The notes below the pieces were generated by a model, which was not told the DNA's origin, did no database searches, and was given only the letters and a program-made list of their open reading frames with translations. DNA of 64,000 bases from contig DFGE01000022.1 of the NCBI GenBank assembly GCA_002371675.1, forward strand, positions 124,001 through 188,000, in the 5' to 3' direction. Shown one piece after another: positions 11,001 to 18,631 of this stretch (positions within the stretch are counted from its first letter, which is position 1; every line of letters begins with the position of its first letter). The stretch comes from Clostridiales bacterium UBA3758. Lineage in GTDB: Bacteria > Bacillota > Clostridia > Oscillospirales > Oscillospiraceae. A program made the translations under genes and the position numbers.

Positions 11001-13463
11001 GGTATTCTTGTTGTACGCGCTCCAGTTATTATTATTTGCGTACCACTCGATTCGGTAGCCGGTGCGGGCAACATTCTCGATGTAGAAGCCGTTCTCGCTG
11101 CCGTCGGCAGGCGTGATGGTCCAGTTCGGATTCTCTTCATCCAGCGGCATGCTGGTCCTGGAAGCCGCCATAGCAAGCTTCTTGCCGTCTGCCGTCGAGA
11201 AGGTATAGCTGCCATCCTCGTTCTTGCCGATCGTCCAGATCTCGCTCTCACCGTAGCCGGTCAGGACACCGTCGGTCAGAGCCACATCGACGCCGGCATT
11301 GTAATAGCCGTTGTAGGTCTGGCTGAGAGCCTTGTTGTTCGCCGGGTTCAGGATAACGACCTTCGCGCCGTCAGTCAGCTGCGCGAGATCCGTTACAATG
11401 CCGCTCTTGGCCGGAGTCGGTTCATCGGGCGTTTCAGATTCCTCAGAGACGAGGTAGAACTGCTGAATGAACAGGTCGCCGGTGGTATTCTTGTTGTACG
11501 CGCTCCAGTTATTATTATTTGCGTACCACTCGATGCGGTAGCCGGTGCGGGCAACATTCTCGATGTAGAAGCCGTTCTCGCTGCCGTCGGCAGGCGTGAT
11601 GGTCCAGTTCGGATTCTCTTCATCCAGCGGCATGCTGGTCCTGGAAGCCGCCATGGCAAGCTTCTTGCCGTCTGCCGTCGAGAAGGTATAGCTGCCATCC
11701 TCGTTCTTGCCGATCGTCCAGATCTCGCTCTCACCGTAGCCGGTCAGGACGCCGTCGGTCAGAGCCACATCCACGCCGGCGTTATAATAGCCGCTGTAGG
11801 TCTGGCTGAGAGCCTTGTTGTTCGCAGGGTTCAGGATAACGACCTTCGCGCCGTCAGTCAGCTGCGCGAGATCCGTTACAATGCCGCTCTTGGCCGGAGT
11901 TGGTTCATCGGGCGTTTCGGATTCCTCAGGGATGAGATAGAACTGCTGGATGAACAGGTCCCCGGTGGTATTCTTGTTGTACGCGCTCCAGTAGTTATTA
12001 TTTGCGTACCACTCGATGCGGTAGCCGGTGCGGGCAACATTCTCGATGTAGAAGCCGTTCTCGCTGCCGTCGGCAGGCGTGATGGTCCAGTTCGGATTCT
12101 CTTCATCCAGCGGCATGCTGGTCCTGGAAGCCGCCATGGCAAGCTTCTTGCCGTCAGCCGTCGAGAAGGTATAGCTGCCATCCTCATTCTTGCCGATCGT
12201 CCAGATCTCGCTCTCACCGTAGCCGGTCAGGACGCCGTCGGTCAGAGCCACATCGACGCCGGCGTTGTAATAGCCGCTGTAGGTCTGGCTGAGAGCCTTG
12301 TTGTTCGCCGGGTTCAGGATAACGACCTTCGCGCCGTCAGTCAGCTGCGCGAGATCCGTTACAATGCCGCTCTTGACTTCAGGCTCTTCTTCGACTTCAC
12401 CATAGAAATCGAAAAGGAACGCATTTCCGCTGCCTACGCCATAGGTAGTATACAGGGAATTAAAGTACTCGAGCGCCTGCTGCTTTTCTTTATAAAGCGC
12501 CTTGTTATTGACGATCATCCAGTGACCGTCAGAGCTGCTCTGAAGCGTCCATCCGGAGTAGTCAGACTCTTCCGCAGCGAAGCTGAGGCCGTTGCCGGTC
12601 TCGGGAGAGGTCAGAAACAGGCCGTTGTTCTCAAAGCTGTAGACGCCGTCGTTCACATGGACGGTCATGTACGCCATACCATCCGCAAGGACGATCTGAT
12701 CGTCCTTCATCGAAGCGGTGACGCCGGAGAGTTTATTCCCGTTAGCGTTTTCAGAAAGAACGGTATCGCTGGAGGGATGATAGATCGCCACCAGGTCGCC
12801 GTCCTCAGGGGCGGAGGTGAACTTGCTGAGAACGACCTCTGTCGCGGGCTCTTCGGTCGGGGCAGGCGTGGGGATCGTCTCGTCGATGGGCAGCTCGCCC
12901 TCGTCGTTCAGAACCCAAAACTGTGTGGTACCGGCGATGTTATTGTTCACGCTGGTATAGCAGCGCCAGTCTGGGCCATTCGCACCGGCCGTCGTGGCGC
13001 CAAGGAAGCGCTGTGTGCCCTTGGGATCCACGGCAGTCAGATGCTCCTGCTCAAAACGCCAGGCGGCGGAATCCGCGCCGATCTTCACGCCGTTGTTGGC
13101 CGACGTGATGGACAGGCCGCCGTTTTCGCCGGTGATGGTGTAGGTTCCTTCTTCAGCCTCATTCGGGAAGACGGACCAGGCGTAAGCAACCGCTCCTTCG
13201 GTATAGAGCGTGCCGTTGTTGATCGTAACCGGGACCGCAGCCGGGCCCTTGGATACGGATGCATTCGGGAGGATATAGGTTGTGCCGGATTCGCTGGTCA
13301 TGGTGATCGCAGCGATATCGCCTTCGGAAAGATCTTCCAGCGAAACGCGCGACCAGGTGGCAACAGGCTCCTCTGCGCTCGCAGCTGCGGCCGGCATGAG
13401 GGAAAGCAACATTGCGGCAAGCAGCAGGATCGAGAGAAGTCTGCTCATCCTGTGTTTTTTCAT
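5100..13463 (-). CDS. Giant secreted multidomain protein with PHP phosphoesterase domain
   Basis: 2787 residues with a Gram-positive signal peptide (basic start, hydrophobic core, AAAASAEE cleavage region, residues 1-30). Eight related ~150-residue modules of unknown function (each ending in a QFYL- or DFY-like strand) occupy about 30-1300; four of them (365-1000) are near-identical. Ig-like segments follow. A PHP-type metallohydrolase domain begins with LHSHTTYSDG near 1533, has FTDHSN near 1571 and NQDNHKG near 1748, matching the CehA/McbA group of secreted PHP proteins. After it come a CARDB-like segment, a glutamine-amidotransferase-like domain (about 2000-2200, inferred), an OB-fold-like module (about 2290-2480) and a C-terminal domain ending LSRAMYLYFMAAKDYFA, a type of ending seen in large Clostridia surface proteins. 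There is no LPXTG. The ATG follows AAGGAGG. Substrate unknown; extracellular phosphoester or phosphonate hydrolysis is an inference. Confidence 0.85.
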   Translation of the reverse strand: MKKHRMSRLLSILLLAAMLLSLMPAAAASAEEPVATWSRVSLEDLSEGDIAAITMTSESGTTYILPNASVSKGPAAVPVTINNGTLYTEGAVAYAWSVFPNEAEEGTYTITGENGGLSITSANNGVKIGADSAAWRFEQEHLTAVDPKGTQRFLGATTAGANGPDWRCYTSVNNNIAGTTQFWVLNDEGELPIDETIPTPAPTEEPATEVVLSKFTSAPEDGDLVAIYHPSSDTVLSENANGNKLSGVTASMKDDQIVLADGMAYMTVHVNDGVYSFENNGLFLTSPETGNGLSFAAEESDYSGWTLQSSSDGHWMIVNNKALYKEKQQALEYFNSLYTTYGVGSGNAFLFDFYGEVEEEPEVKSGIVTDLAQLTDGAKVVILNPANNKALSQTYSGYYNAGVDVALTDGVLTGYGESEIWTIGKNEDGSYTFSTADGKKLAMAASRTSMPLDEENPNWTITPADGSENGFYIENVARTGYRIEWYANNNYWSAYNKNTTGDLFIQQFYLIPEESETPDEPTPAKSGIVTDLAQLTDGAKVVILNPANNKALSQTYSGYYNAGVDVALTDGVLTGYGESEIWTIGKNEDGSYTFSTADGKKLAMAASRTSMPLDEENPNWTITPADGSENGFYIENVARTGYRIEWYANNNNWSAYNKNTTGDLFIQQFYLVSEESETPDEPTPAKSGIVTDLAQLTDGAKVVILNPANNKALSQTYNGYYNAGVDVALTDGVLTGYGESEIWTIGKNEDGSYTFSTADGKKLAMAASRTSMPLDEENPNWTITPADGSENGFYIENVARTGYRIEWYANNNNWSAYNKNTTGDLFIQQFYLVSEESETPDEPTPAKSGIVTDLAQLTDGAKVVILNPANNKALSQTYNGYYNAGVDVALTDGVLTGYGESEIWTIGKNEDGSYTFSTADGKKLAMAASRTSMPLDEENPNWTITPADGSENGFYIENVARTGYRIEWYANNNNWSAYNKNTTGDLFIQQFYLVPDNGDTPGGGDEPGVEGLKVGTLVTSLDQLIDGATVLIYSPGHKTAINSDSSGDWYLTADKLTDSFTKDHVFTVSVKDGVYSFSNGTRVISAWLSGNYVELTINPEYNPDTKSGWKIDPCNETNHTWYIYSSELQGQYGNCYIEAYVRNSNEVFSGYSTTKLNEMDFGLQFYLVDPSQASVPADDGEWDGVLTDGAQYVVYNASAQGVFGIPTESGISLTNIPTTIESGKAVVSNGALVFTVGSTGRYYTFEIGGKYLASNAKEDLFFQDEIDNYAKWYLNKNGDGYILYNKAAKYGSSPVCIEYYSSMFSGWTFKSAEADIFRFNFYPVADGTTVINGVAQVPTVSFDCEDSRYIEQDYAVKFSLDDLAETINEVTVSLEINGVKTALEGYEVEGRTYTITIPAAVLDAAEEPIASFKVIVEVKNSNNLSYSGVKTVTVLDEPFIGKLTPAANAQTLDDKKPVISAEIGNVGENAVFTMTINDESVEATFADGKLSYQSAEDMADGRYTVKVTVTRADGKSAEKTWSFTVGKADFQLYFGQLHSHTTYSDGSGTLSSALEYIEALPASSNVQFVAFTDHSNYFDTTSAANPEQGLYDTSLMTEASQKIWAEYKNTVADFNATHSDLIAIAGFEMTWSGGPGHINTFNTPGIVSRNNTTLNNKSNDAGMKAYYALLAQEEGANSLSQFNHPGTTFGNFTDFSYWDAVTDSRIFLVEVGNGEGQIGAGGYYPSYEQYILALDKGWHVAPTNNQDNHKGRWGNANDARDVIYTDNFSEEGIYDAIRQLRVYATEDKNLEINYTVNGEPLGTIFSEVPEKLNIAVTLYDPDSSDSISKVEVVVNSGKVAYTWADAADFASGSLEVELDPNYSYYFIRVTQADGDLAVTAPVWVGESLKLGISEVTASQATPVTGEELTLTTTFFNSESSAATVKSIVYSVQGGEVIGTDSEPHTVAASSNSTVSFSFTPDKARHVTIDVTATVELNGEEFTFTKSITLDIKDADSLVYIGIDASHYNEYVAGNYKDSMTNFSALAAEYAVRTVQLNTSEELIEACGNEKYAGLILTAPSRRDGTALRNPYATYSDEEIAAIKAFNEAGGMVILTGWGDYYESYAEFPAADHMAAQQNKLLEALGSSIRIGDDEAVDDELNGGQNMRLYFNAFNFESPLMEGIVVDADHPNDRLYTEVFSNYGGSSVYFTGSGVPATVTPVVFGHASTYTVDNDKDGSINTLKYPYTAGDDRVVIMATEELDGRGLIIVSGAAFMSNFEVQAQISSGSSDSDQQKNYANYKVCENLVKGLNKPVITPIATVQAQTMSGLIYTIEGTVTSNASGFDKDTAFFDCIYVQDATAGVCCFPVAGNFKIGDVVRITGYTDFYQGEMELQVQSIAKIGESNPVEPREVTAKEVNERTYLGSLVTVKGTVDSFEVENGLVISILVKDAAGDLTRVFIDGYITTANEVKDLAVGAKISATGLSSFDNTWHDTNYYPRIRVRDRADVVCSSENTILVTVFSRALIANGDIGMNYYLKIADELLADENAYITINGEKYLISEAARVKRSGVYVSAFTYTCPLKCINDPVTLRAYDGNDALVGFADKNGTDVTETGYLFSARDYINLVLNAYGPEDKLTVLVKALSDFAGSAQHVLNYKVDTAVPYYNDLDAVTEDDFDAYAFEKPVFENMGISYASGTLVLESKTLVRHYFTLSEGSIEDYTFTVDGTEVEPTAKGTRYYIEFGGFEAKSLDKARIITVTDKNGNSASYSYSPMNYAYLAVHTDNQALKDLSRAMYLYFMAAKDYFA
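10440..12371 (-). repeat. Four tandem 483-bp (161-residue) coding repeats
   Basis: Units at 11889-12371, 11406-11888, 10923-11405 and about 10440-10922 repeat with an exact 483-base period, anchored by the same codons (SGIVTDLAQL) at each unit start. The first three end in TPDEPTPAK; the fourth diverges into a Gly/Pro-rich linker. Differences between copies are few and mostly synonymous, indicating recent duplication or gene conversion inside the giant secreted protein. Confidence 0.95.
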
Positions 13464-13518
13464 TGACTGACCTCCTTCGATTTTTAAATGCGCACGACAC
13501 GCATTTTATTACTTGTAC

Positions 13519-13524
13519 AGTATA
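13519..13524 (-). promoter_or_regulatory. Extended -10 promoter of the giant protein gene
   Basis: On the minus strand TGATATACT gives an extended -10 element; the -35 region is poor. A 7-bp hairpin (AAATGCG/CGCATTT, 13486-13506) lies in the leader just ahead of the AAGGAGG ribosome site. Confidence 0.5.
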
Positions 13525-13623
13525 TCACAAAGAGCGAGTTTTTCCACCCCCAACGGGCAGAAATATTGCTTTCTTTTTTTGAGGTATCTTTATTCAATTT
13601 ACGTCTTGACAACGGCTGACGCA

Positions 13624-13652
13624 TTGACACAGAAAGCAAAACTTGATATCTT
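13624..13652 (+). promoter_or_regulatory. Promoter of the YibE/F gene
   Basis: TTGACA at 13624-13629 and TATCTT at 13647-13652 are spaced by 17 bases. The start codon of the next plus-strand gene is 76 bases further on. Together with the minus-strand promoter at 13519 this makes a divergent intergenic region. Confidence 0.55.
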
Positions 13653-13727
13653 AAAATGGTATATAGGATTCTTCTTTTCCAGGAAACACATCATAAAAAC
13701 ACAGAGAACCGACAAGGAGGCTTCGGT

Positions 13728-14903
13728 ATGAAGATCTCTGGCGGCAGGAAGGCTCTGCTTCGCACGACTGTGGTGCTCGCGGCTGCGCTCGGCGTTTTTC
13801 TTATTGCGTTTTTCCGGCTGCGCCCCGAAAAAACGGAGGTCGTGCCCGGCACAAGCTATGTGGAATACGAGCGCGGCAAGATCGAGACCATCGTAAGCGA
13901 CAGCACCGTGGCCGACCCCGAATCGGATAATGCCTATCGCGGCGAACAGCTGATGACCGTAAAGGTCACGACCGGCCGATATGCCGGGGAGACGCTGCTC
14001 GTATCCAACTATGTAGGCCCCGTCTACGGGCAGCCGCTCAAGGAAGGCGACGGCGTTTCGCTCACGATCTCCACCTACGAAAACGGCGATCACAAAGCTA
14101 CCGTCTACGAATACGATCGTTTCGGCGCGCTCGCGTTCGTTGTCGCGCTCTTCTTCCTCGTCACGATCCTGGTCGGCGGAAGAACCGGGGCGAAATCACT
14201 CGTCGCACTGATCGTGACCGTGCTCTGCCTGTTCGGCATTCTCCTGCCGGCGCTGCTCAAAGGCGCCCCTACCCTGCCGACTGTTTTTCTCGTCTGCGCC
14301 TATGTGGCCATTGTATCCTTCACGATTCTCGGCGGGGTGCGCCGCAAGAGCATCTGCGCCGCCGTCGGCACCGTCGCGGGTATGGCAGCGGCTCTGCTCT
14401 TCGCCCTGCTCGCGCAGAAGCTCACAAAAATCGACGGTCTGCGCATCGCCGATATCCAGCCCATCCTGCAGCTGCGGCAGACCGGTACGCCAATCGGACT
14501 AAAGGGGCTCCTCGCAGCAGGAATCGTTGTGAGCGCGCTTGGCGCTGTGATGGACGTGGCGATGAGTATTGCCTCCTCGCTGGAAGAGGTGCATGCGGCG
14601 AACCGCAGTCTCGGTTTCCGGGAATTGTTCCGCTCCGGTATGAACATCGGACGCGACATGGTGGGTACAATGACCAACACGCTGATTCTCGCCTTTCTCG
14701 GCAGCAGCTTCGTTTTGATCCTCTATCTCTATTCGCTGAGCCTTCAGCGCTGGCAGCTGCTGACCTCCGCCTATGTGGCGATCGAAGTCATCAGCGGCGT
14801 GGCAAGCAGCACCGGCATGATCCTCGCCATCCCGCTCACAGCGGCTTTCAGCTCATTCCTGCTTTCTCGTGAGCACTCCCCTGCAGACGGTAAATCCAGG
14901 TAA
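13728..14903 (+). CDS. YibE/F-family multi-spanning membrane protein
   Basis: 391 residues. One N-terminal membrane segment (about 10-28) is followed by an extracytoplasmic domain to ~135, then seven or so hydrophobic segments with the family-typical GRTGAKSLVAL, GAVMDVAMSIASSLEEVHAANRSLG and GRDMVGTMTNTLILAFLGSS stretches. These identify the YibE/F family. Members in other Firmicutes are membrane proteins of undefined transport role. Start chosen at ATG 13728 because AAGGAGG lies at 13714-13720; an in-frame codon at 13656 lacks such a site. It is a single-gene transcript with its own promoter and a strong terminator behind it. Confidence 0.85.
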   Translation: MKISGGRKALLRTTVVLAAALGVFLIAFFRLRPEKTEVVPGTSYVEYERGKIETIVSDSTVADPESDNAYRGEQLMTVKVTTGRYAGETLLVSNYVGPVYGQPLKEGDGVSLTISTYENGDHKATVYEYDRFGALAFVVALFFLVTILVGGRTGAKSLVALIVTVLCLFGILLPALLKGAPTLPTVFLVCAYVAIVSFTILGGVRRKSICAAVGTVAGMAAALLFALLAQKLTKIDGLRIADIQPILQLRQTGTPIGLKGLLAAGIVVSALGAVMDVAMSIASSLEEVHAANRSLGFRELFRSGMNIGRDMVGTMTNTLILAFLGSSFVLILYLYSLSLQRWQLLTSAYVAIEVISGVASSTGMILAIPLTAAFSSFLLSREHSPADGKSR

Positions 14904-14939
14904 TACATTACTTACTGCTGGAAGAAGAGCACAATATAG

Positions 14940-14976
14940 AAAAACTGGGTGATCCTTGCTTGGATCACCCAGTTTT
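14940..14976. terminator. Bidirectional terminator between yibE/F-like gene and htrA
   Basis: Stem AAAAACTGGGTGATCC / GGATCACCCAGTTTTT with a 6-base loop. It lies between two convergent genes and has T-runs for both strands. Confidence 0.88.
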
Positions 14977-15058
14977 TCGTGGAGTATGCGTTGGAAAGAG
15001 CGGCTCAAAACCCGCCCGAATCCCAAACCATCGGGCGCAGTATTCTGCTTTCAGAAAA

Positions 15059-16360
15059 TCAACCGTATACATCGTTGGTATCGACGAGCTCGACCTCGAT
15101 CTCCAGCATTTCGCCGTCGCGCCAGATGGAGAAAACCATGACGTCGCCCACCTGGAGCTTGTTCTTGATCGCGCCGATCTCCTCCGTTGTTGTGACCGGG
15201 ATGCCGTTGACCGCGGTGACGATATCGCCGGGGCGGATGCCCTTGAGCTTGGCGTCAGAGCCCTCCGCAACCTCGGAGATATAGAGGCCATCCGGCAGAT
15301 CGTACTGCGCCTTGGCGTTTTCCGGGATCGCGCCAACCGTGATGCCGATAGAAGGACGGCCGCGCACCTCGCCGAAGCGAACGATGGAGTTGACGACCTC
15401 CTTCACCGTGGAGGACGGGATCGCAAAGCCGATGCCCTCGATGCTCGAGTAAGAGGACATCATCTTCATGTTCGTTACGCCGACGACCTGCCCATACATA
15501 TTGAACAGGGCGCCGCCGGAGTTGCCCTCATTGAGCGCAGTGTTGGTCTGCAAGAGCGTCATACTGTGGCCGTTGTAGTTAATGCCGCGCTCGATGGCGG
15601 AGATAATGCCGTTCGTAAGCGTACAGCGGAAGGTCTCGCCCAGGGGGTTTCCGATGGCAGCCACCGGGTCGCCCACCTTCATGCGGCTGCTCTCGCCGAA
15701 GACGGCGACAGGCAGACCGCTTGCGTCGATCTTGAGCACGGCAATGTCGCTGATAGAATCCGCGCCGACAAGCAGCGCGGGCAGCTCACGGTTGTCATAG
15801 AGCGTGACCGTCGCCTTGTCGCAGTCCTCGATCACGTGTGTGTTGGTGAGGATCAGGCCGTCCGAGGAGAGAATAACACCGGTTCCCCAGTTATAGCCGC
15901 TCTGCCCGTTTTTGAAACCGGAGATGGCGACGATGGAATCCGAGCCGGACTCATAGAGTTCCTGCAGGGACAGTTCCTTCTTGCCCGGCTCCTTGAGCTC
16001 CAGCCGGAAGCTGTCCGGCAGCTTCACGACGCGCTCTATCCCGATCTCCGCGTTGCTCGTTTCAACCTTCTCATAAAAGCTCTCGAAGAAGTCTTCCTTG
16101 TCCGCGGGCATCTCATCATTCGGTTTCGCGGTGACAGAGGGCAGCTGGGGCATCGTGGGCGTCTCCGCCGGTTTGCGGAACAAAAGCGAGCTCAGCGCAA
16201 TCAGCGCGAAGAGCAAAACGCAGCCCGCAGCCCAGAACCAACCGCGATTTTTCTTTTTCTTCTGTACGACCGGCTCCGCTGCAGGCGCAGCCTCGATCTG
16301 TTCAGTTTTGGCACGGGGCGCATACCAGTTATCGGTCTCGTACCAGTTTTGTTCACTCAT
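15059..16360 (-). CDS. HtrA/DegP-type membrane-anchored serine protease
   Basis: 433 residues: a ~50-residue cytoplasmic tail, one membrane segment (WFWAAGCVLLFALIALSSLLF, about 51-71), an extracellular trypsin-like domain and one C-terminal PDZ domain (about 345-433). The catalytic triad is visible as His in TNTHVIED (~175), Asp in SDIAVLKI (~203) and Ser in EGNSGGAL (~278). HtrA proteases degrade misfolded envelope proteins. The ATG at 16360 follows GAGGGAT and overlaps the end of the histidine kinase gene by 8 bases, so the protease is the last gene of a two-component operon. By analogy with CssRS-HtrA, the kinase may sense secretion stress and control the protease; that is inference. Confidence 0.92.
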   Translation of the reverse strand: MSEQNWYETDNWYAPRAKTEQIEAAPAAEPVVQKKKKNRGWFWAAGCVLLFALIALSSLLFRKPAETPTMPQLPSVTAKPNDEMPADKEDFFESFYEKVETSNAEIGIERVVKLPDSFRLELKEPGKKELSLQELYESGSDSIVAISGFKNGQSGYNWGTGVILSSDGLILTNTHVIEDCDKATVTLYDNRELPALLVGADSISDIAVLKIDASGLPVAVFGESSRMKVGDPVAAIGNPLGETFRCTLTNGIISAIERGINYNGHSMTLLQTNTALNEGNSGGALFNMYGQVVGVTNMKMMSSYSSIEGIGFAIPSSTVKEVVNSIVRFGEVRGRPSIGITVGAIPENAKAQYDLPDGLYISEVAEGSDAKLKGIRPGDIVTAVNGIPVTTTEEIGAIKNKLQVGDVMVFSIWRDGEMLEIEVELVDTNDVYG

Positions 16361-17798
16361 GTTTATCCCTCGTTCCCAATTCTGCCAGAGGCAGCGTAAA
16401 TACAAATTCCGTGCAGCCGTCCTCGCTGCGTACGGCAATATCCTCGTCGTGACTGTTGAGAATGGCTTTCACCAGATAGAGTCCCAGACCGACGCCGTCC
16501 TTATCGAGACTGCGGGAGCGGTCAGACTTATGGAAGCGGTCGAAGATATAGGGCAGATCATCGGGCGGTATGGTCTCGCCGTGATCCTTGACGGAGAAAT
16601 ACGCCTTGCCGTTATCTTTGAAAATCTTGAGCACCAGGCAGCTGCCCTTGTCCGCAAACTTCACGGCGTTGTCAAGCAGGTTGTAGATGACCTGGGTGAT
16701 GGCGTCCTTCTCCGCGTGAACCAGAATATGCTGCTCCGGCAGCTGGGGGTCAACGTCGAGCTGCTTGGCGGTGGCGCGGCTCTCAAAGCTCAAAAGTGTC
16801 TGCAGCGCCAGCTCGGTCAGATCGAAGTCCGTGCGTTTGCTGGGATCCGCGCCGCGGGCGTTCGTCTGGGCGGCGCCGAGCATGCTCCGAACAAGTCGGT
16901 TCAGCCGCCGGGTCTCGTCGCGGATAGCGAGGAGGTATTTGTCCTGATCCTCGCGCGGGATCGTCCCGTCAAGGATGCCGTCCGCAAAGCCGGAGATCGT
17001 GGTCATGGGCGTGCGAAGCTCATGGGAGATGTTGGCAATAAACTCGCTGCGGCGCTTTTCCGCCTGCTCGAGCGAATCCGCCATTTTATTGAAGGATTCG
17101 ATCAGCATGCCCATCTCATCGGTGGGGTCCGCAGTCTGCTCGACGCGCGGAGAGAAGTCCCCCTTCGCGAACTTGCGCGAGGCTGCGGCCATTTCGTCGA
17201 GCGGACGCGCCATGCGGCGCGTATAAAAGAGTGTAAAGAGCATGGCCGCGAGGAACACGCCCATGGCGATGATCGCGGCAATGCTGAGCATCGAGGTCCA
17301 CTCCCCGAGCATTTTATCCGCATCACGGGCGACAAGCACGAAGCCCAGACATGCCCCTTTCTGCGGCACGATCGGGATCGCGACCACATAGCGAGGGCCG
17401 GAAAAAAGCCCGCCGAGATCGGTAAGCTGGTTATAGGGCTGCTCCCTCGTCGCAAGAAGCACCTCTGCAGGTACGCTGCATCCGAAATGCTCACACACGG
17501 GCTTGGCGTCCGAGCATTGAAGCACTACGCCGGACGGGTCGGAGATCAGGATCTGATTGCCGGTCGCCCGCGCGACGGTGCTCGTGAAAACCGCGATATT
17601 CCAGCCGGATATAGAATCATAGTCCGAGAGAGCCGAAACAGTGCGGGATACCTCCTCGGCGCAGTTGACCATCTCCTCCTGGTTCGAGTTGATCACATAG
17701 CTTCTGCCGATGCCGATGATCGCTAAAGAAACCGCCAGGAAACAGATAGAAACCGTTGCCGCAATGGCAACGAAGTTGCGCACATAGATGCTTTTCAT
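16353..17798 (-). CDS. Sensor histidine kinase (HAMP, HisKA, HATPase)
   Basis: About 481 residues. Membrane segment near 9-30, an extracytoplasmic sensor region to ~170, second membrane segment near 172-192, HAMP linker, then the phospho-acceptor box ANISHELRTP (~258), an N box NLLDNAVKFAD (~378) and a G box DGVGLGLYLVKA (~436). It phosphorylates the response regulator encoded just upstream: its ATG (17796-17798) overlaps the regulator stop in an ATGA arrangement. Start chosen there rather than at the in-frame 17852. It is the middle gene of a regulator-kinase-protease operon. The signal is unknown; envelope stress is suggested only by the neighbouring HtrA. Confidence 0.9.
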   Translation of the reverse strand: MKSIYVRNFVAIAATVSICFLAVSLAIIGIGRSYVINSNQEEMVNCAEEVSRTVSALSDYDSISGWNIAVFTSTVARATGNQILISDPSGVVLQCSDAKPVCEHFGCSVPAEVLLATREQPYNQLTDLGGLFSGPRYVVAIPIVPQKGACLGFVLVARDADKMLGEWTSMLSIAAIIAMGVFLAAMLFTLFYTRRMARPLDEMAAASRKFAKGDFSPRVEQTADPTDEMGMLIESFNKMADSLEQAEKRRSEFIANISHELRTPMTTISGFADGILDGTIPREDQDKYLLAIRDETRRLNRLVRSMLGAAQTNARGADPSKRTDFDLTELALQTLLSFESRATAKQLDVDPQLPEQHILVHAEKDAITQVIYNLLDNAVKFADKGSCLVLKIFKDNGKAYFSVKDHGETIPPDDLPYIFDRFHKSDRSRSLDKDGVGLGLYLVKAILNSHDEDIAVRSEDGCTEFVFTLPLAELGTRDKHE

Positions 17799-18481
17799 CC
17801 GTCGACCACTTCGAACTTGTAGCCGACGCCCCATACGGTCTTGAGGCTCCACTGTTCGGATACGCCCTCGAGCTTTTCGCGCAGGCGTTTTACATGCACA
17901 TCAACGGTGCGGGAATCTCCGAAATAATCAAAGCCCCAGACCTCATCAAGCAGCTGGTTGCGCGTAAAGACACGATTGGGTGAAGCGGCGAGATGATAGA
18001 GCAGCTCCATCTCCTTGGGCGGCGTGTCGATCTTCTTGCCGTCGACGATAAGTTCATAGGAGTCAAGATTGATAACGAGCTTATCAAAAATGAGCTTCTT
18101 CTCCACCGGACCTTCCGGATCGGCGCGGCGCATGACCGCGTGAACGCGGGCGATCAGCTCCTTAATCTCAAAGGGTTTGGTAATGTAATCGTCCGCACCC
18201 ATCTCAAGACCGTTCACCTTATCCCCCAGTTCCCCTTTCGCGGTGAGCATGATGATGGGGACGGAGCTCTTCTTGCGGATATCCTGGCAGACCTGCCAGC
18301 CGTCCTTAACCGGCAGCATGATATCGAGCAGCACGACGTCAGGCTTAAAAAGATCAAAGCTCGATTCGGCCTTGCCGCCGTCCGCCGCGATCATTACTTC
18401 AAAGCCGTCTTTGCCCAGATACAGACGCAGAAGCTCGGCAATATTGGGGTCGTCCTCCACGACCAAGGCGCGTTTGCTCAT
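17795..18481 (-). CDS. OmpR/PhoB-family response regulator
   Basis: 228 residues: receiver domain with the acidic pair DD at 10-11, phospho-acceptor Asp53 in LLDIMLP, and Lys102 in ITKPF, followed by a winged-helix DNA-binding domain ending in SRTVDVHVKRLREKL...VWGVGYKFE. This is the standard OmpR/PhoB layout. It is first in the operon, preceded by GGAGGG 12 bases before the ATG and by -10-like sequences TATACT and TATAAT at 18511-18527 on the minus strand. It is probably autoregulated and likely to control the downstream htrA; targets outside the window are unknown. Confidence 0.92.
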   Translation of the reverse strand: MSKRALVVEDDPNIAELLRLYLGKDGFEVMIAADGGKAESSFDLFKPDVVLLDIMLPVKDGWQVCQDIRKKSSVPIIMLTAKGELGDKVNGLEMGADDYITKPFEIKELIARVHAVMRRADPEGPVEKKLIFDKLVINLDSYELIVDGKKIDTPPKEMELLYHLAASPNRVFTRNQLLDEVWGFDYFGDSRTVDVHVKRLREKLEGVSEQWSLKTVWGVGYKFEVVDG

Positions 18482-18510
18482 GTATATCCCTCCGAATATG
18501 TTTGCTTTAT

Positions 18511-18527
18511 AGTATACTCCGATTATA
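18511..18527 (-). promoter_or_regulatory. -10 elements of the regulator-kinase-htrA operon
   Basis: Minus-strand TATAAT (18522-18527) and TATACT (18511-18516) lie 30-46 bases before the response regulator ATG. No clear -35 accompanies either, compatible with an activator-dependent promoter. Confidence 0.4.
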
Positions 18528-18586
18528 TTCGCCTGAAAAGAACAAAGGTTAAAAAAATGTAAAAAACGCGAGGTCAGAGTATGAAA

Positions 18587-18614
18587 CTCCCGGGCCGTTT
18601 CTGCGGCCCGGGAG
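18587..18614 (-). terminator. Terminator-like hairpin after the dipeptidase gene
   Basis: An 11-bp perfect stem (CTCCCGGGCCG / CGGCCCGGGAG, 6-base loop) begins 17 bases past the stop of the dipeptidase gene. The T-tract on the minus side is short. Confidence 0.6.
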
Positions 18615-18631
18615 AGAATCGGATGCTCCGA

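Noticed and set aside
10440..12371. Possible CRISPR or satellite array
   Set aside because: The repeat unit is 483 bases, in frame and coding, with no short repeat-spacer alternation.
8217..13466. 1749-codon open frame on the plus strand, antisense to the giant secreted protein
   Set aside because: It mirrors the codon bias and exact repeats of the minus-strand gene, which has a signal peptide, ribosome site and recognisable domains. The antisense product is Arg/Val/Ile-rich without any motif and starts without a ribosome site.
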